Positions 52,313 to 60,752 of a stretch of 64,000 nucleotides of DNA are shown piece by piece. Within the stretch, counting starts at the first letter, position 1. Each line of letters begins with the position of its first letter. Position numbers and translations under genes: made by a program. A model generated the notes under the pieces. That model was not told where the DNA came from and ran no database searches. It saw only the letters and a list, made by a program, of their open reading frames with translations. Location: assembly GCA_963696075.1 (NCBI GenBank), contig CAVOJD010000029.1, positions 186,001 to 250,000 on the forward strand, given 5' to 3'. This DNA comes from CAJQQK01 sp963696075. GTDB taxonomy: Bacteria > Pseudomonadota > Alphaproteobacteria > Rhizobiales > Hyphomicrobiaceae.

Positions 52313-53212
52313 TTACCCCACCGCCTCGAATCCGTAGAGCCGCTCCGCGTTCGAGACCAGAATGTTGCGCCGCAGGGCGTCGTCAGGCGCCCAGGCGGCG
52401 AGTTGGTCGAAGAGCGCGCCGTCATTCGGCATCACGCCCTTGAAGGTCGGGTGCGGCCAGTCGGTGCCCCACACAACGCGCTCGTCGTTGGCCTCGATGA
52501 GGGCCTGCGCGAAGGGCGTGACGTCATGGTAGGGCGTCTGGGCCAGCGTCGTGATCCGGTAGGTGCCGGTCAGCTTCGCCCACGCCTTGCCATCGCGCAG
52601 GAGGGCGAGGAACGCCTGAAAACCGGGATGGTCGAGGCCACGATCCGTACGCATGTAGCCGAGATGGCCGAACGACACATCAACGGCCATGGCGTTCATG
52701 GTTGCGCGCAGATCGTCGAAATCGTCGACATGGACGAGCACTTCAAGATGCCAGCCGAGATCCTTGAGCCGCTCGGTGAAGTCCTGAACCGCGCGCATGC
52801 TCGCAAAGGGATTGCCGCCCTTGTCCGCCAGATTGACCCGCACGCCGCGCGCACCGCGCTCATGCAGCGCTTCAAGTTCCCGGTCCGTGACGTCGGCCTC
52901 GACGGCGACGATCGCGCGGTAGGCATCACCGACCCGGTCGAGCACGTCCATCATGCAGGAATTGTCGGTGCCATAGACGCTTGGTTGCGTGAGCACGGCC
53001 CGCTCGATGCCACCAAGCGCCTGGTGCAGCGCCCGGTAATCGTCGAGCGAGGCTTCCGGCGGCGTGTAGCCCCGCTTGGGCGAAAAGGGATAGCGCTCGG
53101 CCGGACCGAAGATGTGGGCATGACAGTCGATGGTCCCGCGCGGGACGGCGAAGGAAGGGGCAGTGGGCGCCGGGTCAGGACCTTGGCAGAGCGGATAAGG
53201 GTCGCTGGTCAT
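52313..53212 (-). CDS. amidohydrolase-family protein, 2-pyrone-4,6-dicarboxylate lactonase-like
   Basis: A 299-residue TIM-barrel hydrolase. The metal or substrate motif DCHAHIFGP lies near residues 28-36, with SFGHLGYMR, TGTYRIT and the C-terminal VVWGTDWPHPTF characteristic of the LigI/PF04909 group. These enzymes hydrolyse lactones or decarboxylate small acids in aromatic degradation. No other aromatic-degradation genes are in the window, so the substrate is open. Confidence 0.87.
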   Translation of the reverse strand: MTSDPYPLCQGPDPAPTAPSFAVPRGTIDCHAHIFGPAERYPFSPKRGYTPPEASLDDYRALHQALGGIERAVLTQPSVYGTDNSCMMDVLDRVGDAYRAIVAVEADVTDRELEALHERGARGVRVNLADKGGNPFASMRAVQDFTERLKDLGWHLEVLVHVDDFDDLRATMNAMAVDVSFGHLGYMRTDRGLDHPGFQAFLALLRDGKAWAKLTGTYRITTLAQTPYHDVTPFAQALIEANDERVVWGTDWPHPTFKGVMPNDGALFDQLAAWAPDDALRRNILVSNAERLYGFEAVG

Positions 53213-53300
53213 GGGCGCCGGGGCCTCTTGGCGAGTCGAAGCGGGATGGGGTGAGGTTGCACCGGCTGAAAGGCGGCAGATACCCCCACAGGTAAACGAT

Positions 53301-55328
53301 CTAAATATCCAGCCCCTCCGCCTCCGCGAACACGGCGCGCTCCTGAATGAACTTGAACCGCGCTTCGGGCTTCGAGCCCATCAGCGCATTGACGGCCTCG
53401 CCGATCATCGAGCGGTCGCCGTCGCCCATCTCAACACGCAGCATGGTGCGGTTCTCCGGGTCCATGGCGGTTTCCTTGAGCTGCTTGGCGTTCATTTCGC
53501 CGAGGCCCTTGAAGCGAGAGACTTCGATTTTCTGGTTGGCCTTGAAGAAATCGGTGGCGAGGATGGTCTCGCGTTCGCGGTCATCGCGGGCATAGATCGT
53601 CTTCGTGCCCTGGGTCAGCTTGAACAGCGGCGGCACGGCGAGATAGAGGTGACCCTTTTCGATCAGCTCCGGCATCTCCTGATAGAAGAAGGTAATCAGC
53701 AGCGAGGCGATGTGGGCGCCGTCGACGTCGGCATCCGTCATCACGATGACGCGCTCGTAGCGAAGATCATCCAGGCTGAAATGCTTGCCGATGCCGCACC
53801 CGAGCGACTGGATCAGGTCCGAGAGCATCTGGTTCTGGGACAGCTTCTGAGACGTCGCGTTGGCAACGTTCAGGATCTTGCCGCGCAGAGGCAGGACGGC
53901 CTGCGTCTTCGGGTTGCGGGCCTGCTTGGCCGAGCCGCCAGCCGAGTCACCCTCGACGATGAAGATCTCGGTGCCCTCCTTGGCATTGCTTGCACAGTCG
54001 ACCAGCTTGCCGGGAAGCCGCAGCTTGCGCGTTGCCGTCTGGCGCGAGATGTCGCGTTCACGCCGCCGGCGCAGGCGCGTTTCCGCCTGCTCGATGGTCC
54101 ATTCCAGCAGCTTGTTGGCCTGCTGCGGGGAGTTGACCAGCCAGTGGTCGAAGGCATCCCGGATCGTGCTCTCGACGATGCGGGCGGCTTCCTGGGTGGC
54201 GAGCTTGTCTTTGGTCTGGCCCTGGAATTCCGGCTCGCGGATGAAGACGGAGAGCATCGCAGCCGTCGTCGAGAAGACATCATCGCCCGTGATCTGGGCG
54301 GCCTTCTTGTTGCCGACCATCTCTCCGTAAGCCTTGAGGCCACGCGAGAGCGCGGAGCGCAGGCCGAGTTCGTGCGTGCCGCCGTCCGGCGTCGGGATCG
54401 TGTTGCAGTAGGAATGGACAAAGCCGTCGTGGCTTGCCGTCCACCCAAGCGCCCACTCGACCGAACCGTGGCCGCCTTCCTTTTCGACGCGACCCGAAAA
54501 CAGATCCTTGGTCACCATCGTCTGACCCTGGACGGTGTCTTTCAGATAATCGGAAAGCCCGCCGGGGAAGTGGAATACGGCTTCGGTTGGCGTGTCGTCG
54601 GTGACAATCTCTGGCGCGCACGACCAGCGGATTTCAACGCCGCCGAACAGATAGGCCTTCGAGCGCGCCATCTGCATGAGGCGCTTCGGCTTGAAGCGCG
54701 CGGTTGGCCCGAAGATGGTGGCGTCCGGCTTGAACCGGACGGTGGTGCCGCGCCGGTTCTTGACCGCGCCGAGTTTTTCGAGCTTGCCCTGCGCATGCCC
54801 GCGCGAAAACGCCATCCGGTAGAGCTGCTGTCCGCGCGCGACCTCGACCTCGAGTTGTTCCGAAAGCGCATTGACGACGGAGACACCGACGCCGTGCAGG
54901 CCGCCCGAGGTGTTGTAGGCCTTGCCGTCGAATTTGCCGCCCGCGTGCAGCGTCGTCATGATGACTTCCAGCGCGGACTTGTTCTTGTATTTGGGGTGCG
55001 GGTCGACCGGGATGCCGCGGCCGTTGTCGGCAACCGCGAGCGAGCCGTCGCTGTCGAGGTGGACGGAGATCCAGTTGGCGTGGCCGGCAACCGCTTCGTC
55101 CATCGAGTTGTCGATGACTTCGGCGAAGAGGTGGTGCAGCGCCTTTTCATCCGTGCCGCCGATGTACATGCCGGGCCGCCGCCGGACGGGCTCGAGGCCC
55201 TCGAGCACCTCGATGTCGGCGGCCGTATAACTGTCGGCGGCATCGACTGTGGTGCGTCGGCTGGCTGCGGGCTTTGCTGTCATCTGGTCCTCGTTTGCGC
55301 CGAAGAAGTCGCTTTGTGGATTGGCCAT
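53301..55328 (-). CDS. parE: DNA topoisomerase IV subunit B
   Basis: A 675-residue type II topoisomerase ATPase subunit that decatenates daughter chromosomes with ParC. The GHKL ATPase motifs are EVIDNSMDEAVAG, DNGRGIPVD and GGLHGVGVSVVNALSE. TOPRIM has EGDSAGGSAKQARN and DADVDGAHI. The C-terminus VNALMGSKPEARFKFIQERA is ParE-type and shorter than typical GyrB. ATG 55328 with GGAGG upstream is preferred over the frame start at 55418. A 754-codon antisense frame over it is a composition shadow. Confidence 0.95.
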   Translation of the reverse strand: MANPQSDFFGANEDQMTAKPAASRRTTVDAADSYTAADIEVLEGLEPVRRRPGMYIGGTDEKALHHLFAEVIDNSMDEAVAGHANWISVHLDSDGSLAVADNGRGIPVDPHPKYKNKSALEVIMTTLHAGGKFDGKAYNTSGGLHGVGVSVVNALSEQLEVEVARGQQLYRMAFSRGHAQGKLEKLGAVKNRRGTTVRFKPDATIFGPTARFKPKRLMQMARSKAYLFGGVEIRWSCAPEIVTDDTPTEAVFHFPGGLSDYLKDTVQGQTMVTKDLFSGRVEKEGGHGSVEWALGWTASHDGFVHSYCNTIPTPDGGTHELGLRSALSRGLKAYGEMVGNKKAAQITGDDVFSTTAAMLSVFIREPEFQGQTKDKLATQEAARIVESTIRDAFDHWLVNSPQQANKLLEWTIEQAETRLRRRRERDISRQTATRKLRLPGKLVDCASNAKEGTEIFIVEGDSAGGSAKQARNPKTQAVLPLRGKILNVANATSQKLSQNQMLSDLIQSLGCGIGKHFSLDDLRYERVIVMTDADVDGAHIASLLITFFYQEMPELIEKGHLYLAVPPLFKLTQGTKTIYARDDRERETILATDFFKANQKIEVSRFKGLGEMNAKQLKETAMDPENRTMLRVEMGDGDRSMIGEAVNALMGSKPEARFKFIQERAVFAEAEGLDI

Positions 55329-55623
55329 GCCGCGCGCCTCCGGGTTGGAGCAGACGACGCGCAACGAGGGAATCAGCCAACCGAATCTGTTGTTTATGAG
55401 GTTGAAAGCGATTGGCACGCCTCGCCGCCCAATTCAAGCTGGCAAATTCGACCTGCCGGTGCGCTTTGGCGCTAAAGCCTTGTTCTCGGCAGTGATATTG
55501 TGATTGTGGCCGCTTTGCACTAATTCATAATCTCCAGTTGCCGGACGTTTCGAACGGCTTGACACTCAGCGCTCTCAGTAAATTTGGCGTTCCCATTGCG
55601 ACGCCCTCATCGAGGAACCTTCC

Positions 55624-56787
55624 ATGTCCAAGACCACGGCTCTCCAGCGCCTCGACAAGGCAAAACGTGCCCTGCGCGATCTCGGCCTCAAGACCGAGCC
55701 GGTTTCCGATGCGCCGATCGCCGGCCTCCTGGACCAGATCTATGACATCGACAAGGACAGCGTCGCGATCATCGCCAAGACGTTGTCCGAGGCGCAGGTT
55801 TTCAACGAGGTCGTGCGCAACGAGGTCTCCGCCATGGAGATCGGCACGCGCTACAACGATATCGTGACCGCCTTCAATTCGATCCGCGACGACGCCAAGC
55901 GCCTCGTCGACCAGCTCGAGGACGGCAAGATCAACACCTTCGAGCGCGTCTCCAACATCTGGATGAAGGTGCGCCGCGGCGACATCGCCGACCGCTTCGA
56001 TGAAATTCGCTTCGCCTACCTCGAAGTGGCAAAGGATTCCAAGGATCAGATCGTCCGCGAAGGCCGTATCCTCGACGCCTATGCTGATTTCCGCGGCGCC
56101 TACAAGCAGGCTCAGGTGATGTCGCTCAAGGTTCTCGAGAAGGCCGAGAAGCAGTTGGCGGCGGCCAAGAAGGGGCTCGAACAAGCCTCCAAGAAGGTGG
56201 CGGACTTCAAGGGCAAGGAAGCCTCCAAGATCGCCGAACTGGAAATGGCCCGCGACGATGAGCTGCGCAAACTCCAGGACGAGGAAAAGCGCTACCAGAT
56301 CGCCAAGGACTTGGCCGACAACCTGACGATTGGCTACAACACGTCGGAAGTGATCATGTCACGCCTGATGCAGACGACGAGCGCAAAAGAGCGCGTCTAT
56401 GCCCAGTCAGTGGCCTTCTTCTCGACCAATGAGGCGGTGCTGACCGCGCTGAAGGCCTCGTTCACGGGCATGTTCGGCCTGCATGAATCGACCAAGACCC
56501 TCGAGGCGATGAAGGAAGGGATTTCCGATAGCCTTGAGACGCTTTCCGAGGTCGGCGATGCCGTCCAGGAAGAGGCGATCAAGGCCGGTTACGGGCCGAC
56601 TGTGAAGGCTGAATCGGTCAAGAAGCTGGTCGACAGCGTCGTCAACTTCCAGATCCGCTCGCGCGAGATCATCGAGGAAATGCGCGTGCTCGCAACCCGC
56701 AACTCCCAGGAGATCCAGGAAGCGGTCGAGGACGGCAAGCGCCGCCTCGCCCGCCTTGCAGCCGACGGCAACGCGCTGATCATCTAG
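55624..56787 (+). CDS. soluble coiled-coil protein, first gene of an uncharacterised three-gene cassette
   Basis: A 387-residue, almost entirely helical protein without signal, membrane span or cysteines. A heptad-rich coil covers about 165-240 (QVMSLKVLEKAEKQLAAAKKG onward), and a conserved-looking block YGPTVKAESVKKLVDSVVNFQ lies near 320-345. The layout is loosely reminiscent of TelA-type toxic-anion-resistance proteins and other cell-surface-annotated alphaproteobacterial proteins. I do not assign a function. GAGGA precedes ATG 55624, and TTGACA lies at 55559-55564 without a good -10. Confidence 0.8.
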   Translation: MSKTTALQRLDKAKRALRDLGLKTEPVSDAPIAGLLDQIYDIDKDSVAIIAKTLSEAQVFNEVVRNEVSAMEIGTRYNDIVTAFNSIRDDAKRLVDQLEDGKINTFERVSNIWMKVRRGDIADRFDEIRFAYLEVAKDSKDQIVREGRILDAYADFRGAYKQAQVMSLKVLEKAEKQLAAAKKGLEQASKKVADFKGKEASKIAELEMARDDELRKLQDEEKRYQIAKDLADNLTIGYNTSEVIMSRLMQTTSAKERVYAQSVAFFSTNEAVLTALKASFTGMFGLHESTKTLEAMKEGISDSLETLSEVGDAVQEEAIKAGYGPTVKAESVKKLVDSVVNFQIRSREIIEEMRVLATRNSQEIQEAVEDGKRRLARLAADGNALII

Positions 56788-56804
56788 AACGCGCTGATCA
56801 TCTA
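56770..56804. repeat. 18-bp tandem duplication across a stop codon
   Basis: AACGCGCTGATCATCTA occurs at 56770-56786 and again at 56788-56804 (period 18). The first copy encodes the last residues and stop of the coiled-coil gene; the second repeats them untranslated. Confidence 0.9.
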
Positions 56805-56853
56805 TGGTGGCATCGGGCCCGCCAACCAGGCGGGCCCCGGGTAGGAAGGCTGA

Positions 56854-57837
56854 ATGGCCGCGGATATCCACAAGCCCGGTGGCGGCGGCGACACGACGAC
56901 GGTCGCGCCTGAGCCAGGTAACGCGAAAACGCCCCTCGACGACGTCATGATTGCCATGGACGTCGTCGACACGCTGCGCCACGACCAGCTCATCGTCGAG
57001 CGCGAGCTCAACGAGGAAGAGCGCAAGGCGAAGTTGATCGAGCGCCTGCGTGAGATCTATCGGGGCCAGGGCATCGAGGTGCCCGACGAGATCCTCGAAG
57101 AGGGCGTGAAGGCGCTCGCCGAGGATCGCTTCGTCTACAAGGCGCCCCCCGACACGATCGAGACCAGGCTTGCCCGCCTCTATGTGTCGCGGGGCGGCTG
57201 GGGGCGTTTCGCTCTCGGCGCGCTGGGCGGCATTCTGGTCATCTGGATCGGCTGGTACGGCCTCTACGAACTGCCCCGCCAGCGCCTCGCCGATAGCCAA
57301 CGCATCGAGCTGCAAGAGACGCTGCCGGCAACCTTCAAGCAGCTCGAGGAGCAGATCGCGGCTGAGACGGCCGGCGCCGCGGCGCCGGCGACAGCGGCAA
57401 CCGTGCGCCGGGGGCTTGCCGCCGCCCGCACCGGCAACCTCGCCGAAGCCCGAGCCGCACGCAAAGACCTCGAAGACCAGCTCGCAGCCCTCAAAGCCGA
57501 ATATGAAGTGCGCATCATCTCGCGCAAGGGCGAGCTGAGCGGGCTCTGGCGCATCCCGAAACTCAATCCCAACGCGCGCAACTACTATCTCGTCGTGGAA
57601 GCGATCGGCGCGGACGGCAAGGTATTACCCCGCACGGTCCTGAGTGAAGAAACCGGCAAGCGCGAGACCGTGAAGAAATGGGCGGTGCGTGTGCCGCGAG
57701 ACGTCCTCGAGCGGGTCCGTGCCGACAAGCAGGCGGACGGCATCATCGATGCCCCCGTCGTCGCCGTAAAGAGGCGCGGCCAGGTCGAGCCGGATTGGCG
57801 TATCCCCTTGAGCGGTGGTGAGATCACGCAATGGTGA
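56854..57837 (+). CDS. membrane-anchored protein, possibly DUF6384 family, second gene of the cassette
   Basis: A 327-residue protein. A charged helical N-terminal domain (30-110, DDVMIAMDVVDTLRHDQLIVE) is followed by one membrane span (117-138). Helical segments (to about 225) and a compact C-terminal domain (230-327) follow, with NYYLVVEAIGADGKVLPRTVLSEETGK, predicted as beta-rich. The pattern fits what I recall as DUF6384, a name given with low certainty. AGGAAGG lies just before ATG 56854. Its last bases overlap the next start by seven, so the two proteins are probably made together. Confidence 0.75.
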   Translation: MAADIHKPGGGGDTTTVAPEPGNAKTPLDDVMIAMDVVDTLRHDQLIVERELNEEERKAKLIERLREIYRGQGIEVPDEILEEGVKALAEDRFVYKAPPDTIETRLARLYVSRGGWGRFALGALGGILVIWIGWYGLYELPRQRLADSQRIELQETLPATFKQLEEQIAAETAGAAAPATAATVRRGLAAARTGNLAEARAARKDLEDQLAALKAEYEVRIISRKGELSGLWRIPKLNPNARNYYLVVEAIGADGKVLPRTVLSEETGKRETVKKWAVRVPRDVLERVRADKQADGIIDAPVVAVKRRGQVEPDWRIPLSGGEITQW

Positions 57838-59282
57838 CGCACTTGGGCGATAATGAGCGCATCGGCAAAGGCCGGATGAGCGGGCGCGAGACGCTGGCGG
57901 CGATCGAGCAGGCAATCCAGGACCTGCGCGCCAAGGAAACCGACCTTCAAGGCGTCCTTGAGAAGCTGACCAGCGCTCGGGCCGGCATTGTTGAAGAGCG
58001 CCTCAAGGTCTATCGCGAACTCGCCGAGGTGCGTGCGCGCAACGCCGTCGCCGACGGCGTCATCGACGAGGCCGACCGCCTGTCATTCCGCGTTGCCAAT
58101 CTGTTGAGCGCGCGCCAGCGCACCATCGACGATCTCAAGCAGCGCCACGCCGAAGCCGATCGCAATCGAGCCCGGTTGGTCACCGAGCGTGAAGGCCTCC
58201 TCGACCGGATCGACAAGCTCGAGAAGCGCCTTGATCAGTTGGCGCTCCAGGCGCGCGAGGCGCTCTCGTCCGATGCCGGCTATCGCGCCGACATCGAAGC
58301 GCTGGAGGGCGCCCGTGGTGTTCACGCCAAGGCTGCCGAGAAGGCGCGCCGCGCCCACGAAGACCGCCAGACCAAGGGGCGGGCCTACGAGAGCGATCCG
58401 CTCTTCATGTATTTGTGGCGGCGCAAATACGCCGACCGCGACTATCAAGCGGGCGGCATCGTCAAGATGCTCGATGGCTGGGTCGCACGCCTCGTCAAAT
58501 ATCATGAGGCTCGCGCGAATTACGCCGTCCTGAATGAGATCCCCGTCCGCCTTGACGCCCACGTCGGCCGCCTCGCGGACGACCTGGCACAAAAGCGCCG
58601 CGCGGTGGAGACCCGCGAGACGGCCAAGATCCGCGAGTTGGCGCACGCCGACATTGCAAGCGAACTGCGCACGGCCCGCGAGGCAGAAGAGACCAAGGCG
58701 AAGGCGATTGAACACGCCTCCGCCGAGCTCAGCGACGTCGGTGAGCAGATCAACAAGTACGCCGAAGGCCTTGATCCGGCGTTCTCGAAGGCGGTTGAGT
58801 TTTCCGCCGAGTTTCTCAGCCAGGAAGATACCAACCGCCTGATCGCTGTCGCCCGCCAAACCCCTGCCCCGACCGATGATGACCTGGCGAACCGGATCGC
58901 CGGCTTCGACCGCCGCGTGGCCGACATCTCAGCCGAGCGCGACCGCAAGACCCAGGAACTCGAGAAACTGTTCGAGAAGCGCGATGAACTACTGCGCATC
59001 GCGGCCGATTTTCGCCGCGCCCATTACGACGATGCAGCCTCCGAATTCCGCGGCCGCGACATCGCCGGCGTAATCCTGACAGAGTTGCTGCGCGGCGCAA
59101 TCTCGGGCGCGGAATATTGGGCGCGCACCCGCCGCCGCCAGCGCTGGCGCTCACGCCCCGCCGACCCCTACCGGCGCAGCCAGAACTTTCCCCCGTTCGA
59201 CTTCGACTTCGATGACATGTTCGACCTCGACGACATGTTCGACTTCGACGACGACGACTTTCGCTCGGGCGGCGGTTTCTGA
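57831..59282 (+). CDS. coiled-coil protein with Asp/Phe-rich acidic tail, third gene of the cassette
   Basis: A 483-residue protein: long coiled coils from about 20 to 150 and 225 to 390, a non-coiled segment around DPLFMYLWRRKYADRDYQAGGIVKML (about 188-215), a basic stretch (RTRRRQRWRSR near 435), then a striking tail of Asp and Phe/Met (DFDFDDMFDLDDMFDFDDDD) ending RSGGGF. There is no signal peptide or membrane span. It overlaps the membrane protein gene by 7 bp. The function is unknown, and the tail may bind cations or a basic partner. Confidence 0.78.
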   Translation: MVTHLGDNERIGKGRMSGRETLAAIEQAIQDLRAKETDLQGVLEKLTSARAGIVEERLKVYRELAEVRARNAVADGVIDEADRLSFRVANLLSARQRTIDDLKQRHAEADRNRARLVTEREGLLDRIDKLEKRLDQLALQAREALSSDAGYRADIEALEGARGVHAKAAEKARRAHEDRQTKGRAYESDPLFMYLWRRKYADRDYQAGGIVKMLDGWVARLVKYHEARANYAVLNEIPVRLDAHVGRLADDLAQKRRAVETRETAKIRELAHADIASELRTAREAEETKAKAIEHASAELSDVGEQINKYAEGLDPAFSKAVEFSAEFLSQEDTNRLIAVARQTPAPTDDDLANRIAGFDRRVADISAERDRKTQELEKLFEKRDELLRIAADFRRAHYDDAASEFRGRDIAGVILTELLRGAISGAEYWARTRRRQRWRSRPADPYRRSQNFPPFDFDFDDMFDLDDMFDFDDDDFRSGGGF

Positions 59283-59296
59283 CGAGCAGCGGGCTG

Positions 59297-60493
59297 TCAG
59301 ACCGTCGCCTGAGGCATGCCCCCGATGGGACGAGGCAGGACGGGCTGACCACGATCCTCAACCGTATCACGCAGGTCGGCGATGGTCCGGCAGCCAAGCT
59401 GGCTCATGTTGTTCTTGAGATCATTGCTGAGCATCTGCGCAACAAGATCGCCGCCGCGGGCCCCGAGCGCTGCAACCCCGTACATGAACGCGCGTCCGCA
59501 AAGCACGAAGTCCGCGCCAAGCGCGAGCGCACGGGCAATGTCGAGCCCTGTCCGGATGCCGCTGTCGAAAATGATGGGTGCCTTCCCATCGACGATTTCG
59601 GCGACGCGCGGCAATACCTCGATCGCAGCCGGGGTGCCGTCGCATTGGCGCGCACCATGATTTGAAACACCGATGCCATCGGCGCCGAATGAGAGTGCAT
59701 CGCGCGTATCGGCAGCACTCATGATCCCCTTGATGACGATCGGCCCGTCCCATTCCTTGCGCACCGCGTCGAGATAGTCCCAGTCCAGCGTGCCGCCGAG
59801 TCCCCGCCCGATGAAGGCGGTCATGTTCTGCAGGTCCTTGCCATCAACGTATTTTTCGATACCGCGGAAACGCGGCGTTCCCGCATGCAGCGTCGAAAGG
59901 CTCCACCACGGCCGGATGGCGCAGCGCCAGATCATCAGCGGTGTCATTTTCGGCGGCACCGTGACACCGGCGCGCCTCTGGCGCTCGCGTGTGCTGCCCG
60001 TCGGCACGTCGGCGGTCACCAGCAAGGTCGTGAAGCCGGCCGCCTTCGCCCGCGCGAGCAGGTCGCGACGGATGCCGGGATCACGCGGCGGATAGAGCTG
60101 GAACCAGCCCATACCCTTGGCCAGCGGCCCGATCGTCTCCGGCGCCTGGGTTGCAACCGTCGAGAGGCTGTAGGGGATACGGAAGCTTGCCGCCGTTTGA
60201 GCGAGGATGTTTTCGGCTTCCGGCCACATCAGCCCCGTCAGACCGACCGGTGCGACGCCGAAAGGCGCGTCATAAGTCTCCCCAAAGAGGGTCGTCTTGG
60301 TCTCCGGCTCGAAAAGGCCGCGCATGAAGCGTGGCGTAAGGGTCACGCGCCGCATCTGATCGGTGTTGCGCGCCGCGCCATCGTCACGCCCGGTGCCGCT
60401 GTCGAGATACTCCCATGAAAAATGGGGAATCCGGTGCCGCGCACGCCGCCTCAGGTCTTCAACAGAGGGGTATTTGTCGATCAGCTGGCTCAT
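59297..60493 (-). CDS. FMN-dependent alpha-hydroxy-acid oxidase/dehydrogenase (LldD-like)
   Basis: A 398-residue TIM-barrel flavoenzyme oxidising L-2-hydroxy acids such as lactate. The FMN-contact lysine is K255 in PIVIKGIM, the catalytic histidine H279 is in VSNHGARQ, and FDSGIRTGLDIARALALGAD holds the phosphate-binding loop. The usual SNHGGRQLD is here SNHGARQCD, an unusual change next to the catalytic histidine. ATG 60493 is chosen by family alignment. It is convergent with the coiled-coil cassette. Confidence 0.92.
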   Translation of the reverse strand: MSQLIDKYPSVEDLRRRARHRIPHFSWEYLDSGTGRDDGAARNTDQMRRVTLTPRFMRGLFEPETKTTLFGETYDAPFGVAPVGLTGLMWPEAENILAQTAASFRIPYSLSTVATQAPETIGPLAKGMGWFQLYPPRDPGIRRDLLARAKAAGFTTLLVTADVPTGSTRERQRRAGVTVPPKMTPLMIWRCAIRPWWSLSTLHAGTPRFRGIEKYVDGKDLQNMTAFIGRGLGGTLDWDYLDAVRKEWDGPIVIKGIMSAADTRDALSFGADGIGVSNHGARQCDGTPAAIEVLPRVAEIVDGKAPIIFDSGIRTGLDIARALALGADFVLCGRAFMYGVAALGARGGDLVAQMLSNDLKNNMSQLGCRTIADLRDTVEDRGQPVLPRPIGGMPQATV

Positions 60494-60752
60494 GCAGGGG
60501 CAACCTCGTTTTTTGTAGGATTGGCATTGGCGCACCCCTGACCGACACCACATAAACAGTGGTAGGCAGCAGCCGGATCTCGTGTCTAATGAGCGCGGCG
60601 CGATGATCTGTTCGCCAGCGGCGTGCGTCAACCCAGCGACGGATTGAGTTACACCCAACCGTTAACCTATTTGTCGTGTTCGTTAGAAGACTGTTTCAGG
60701 CGCCCGATCCTGACTAAGATGCCAGTCCCGGGCGAGCGGAGTTTTGTTCACT

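Noticed and set aside
53211..55475. A 754-codon open frame on the plus strand opposite parE
   Set aside because: parE on the minus strand has all family motifs; the antisense frame is a product of high-GC codon bias and resembles no protein.
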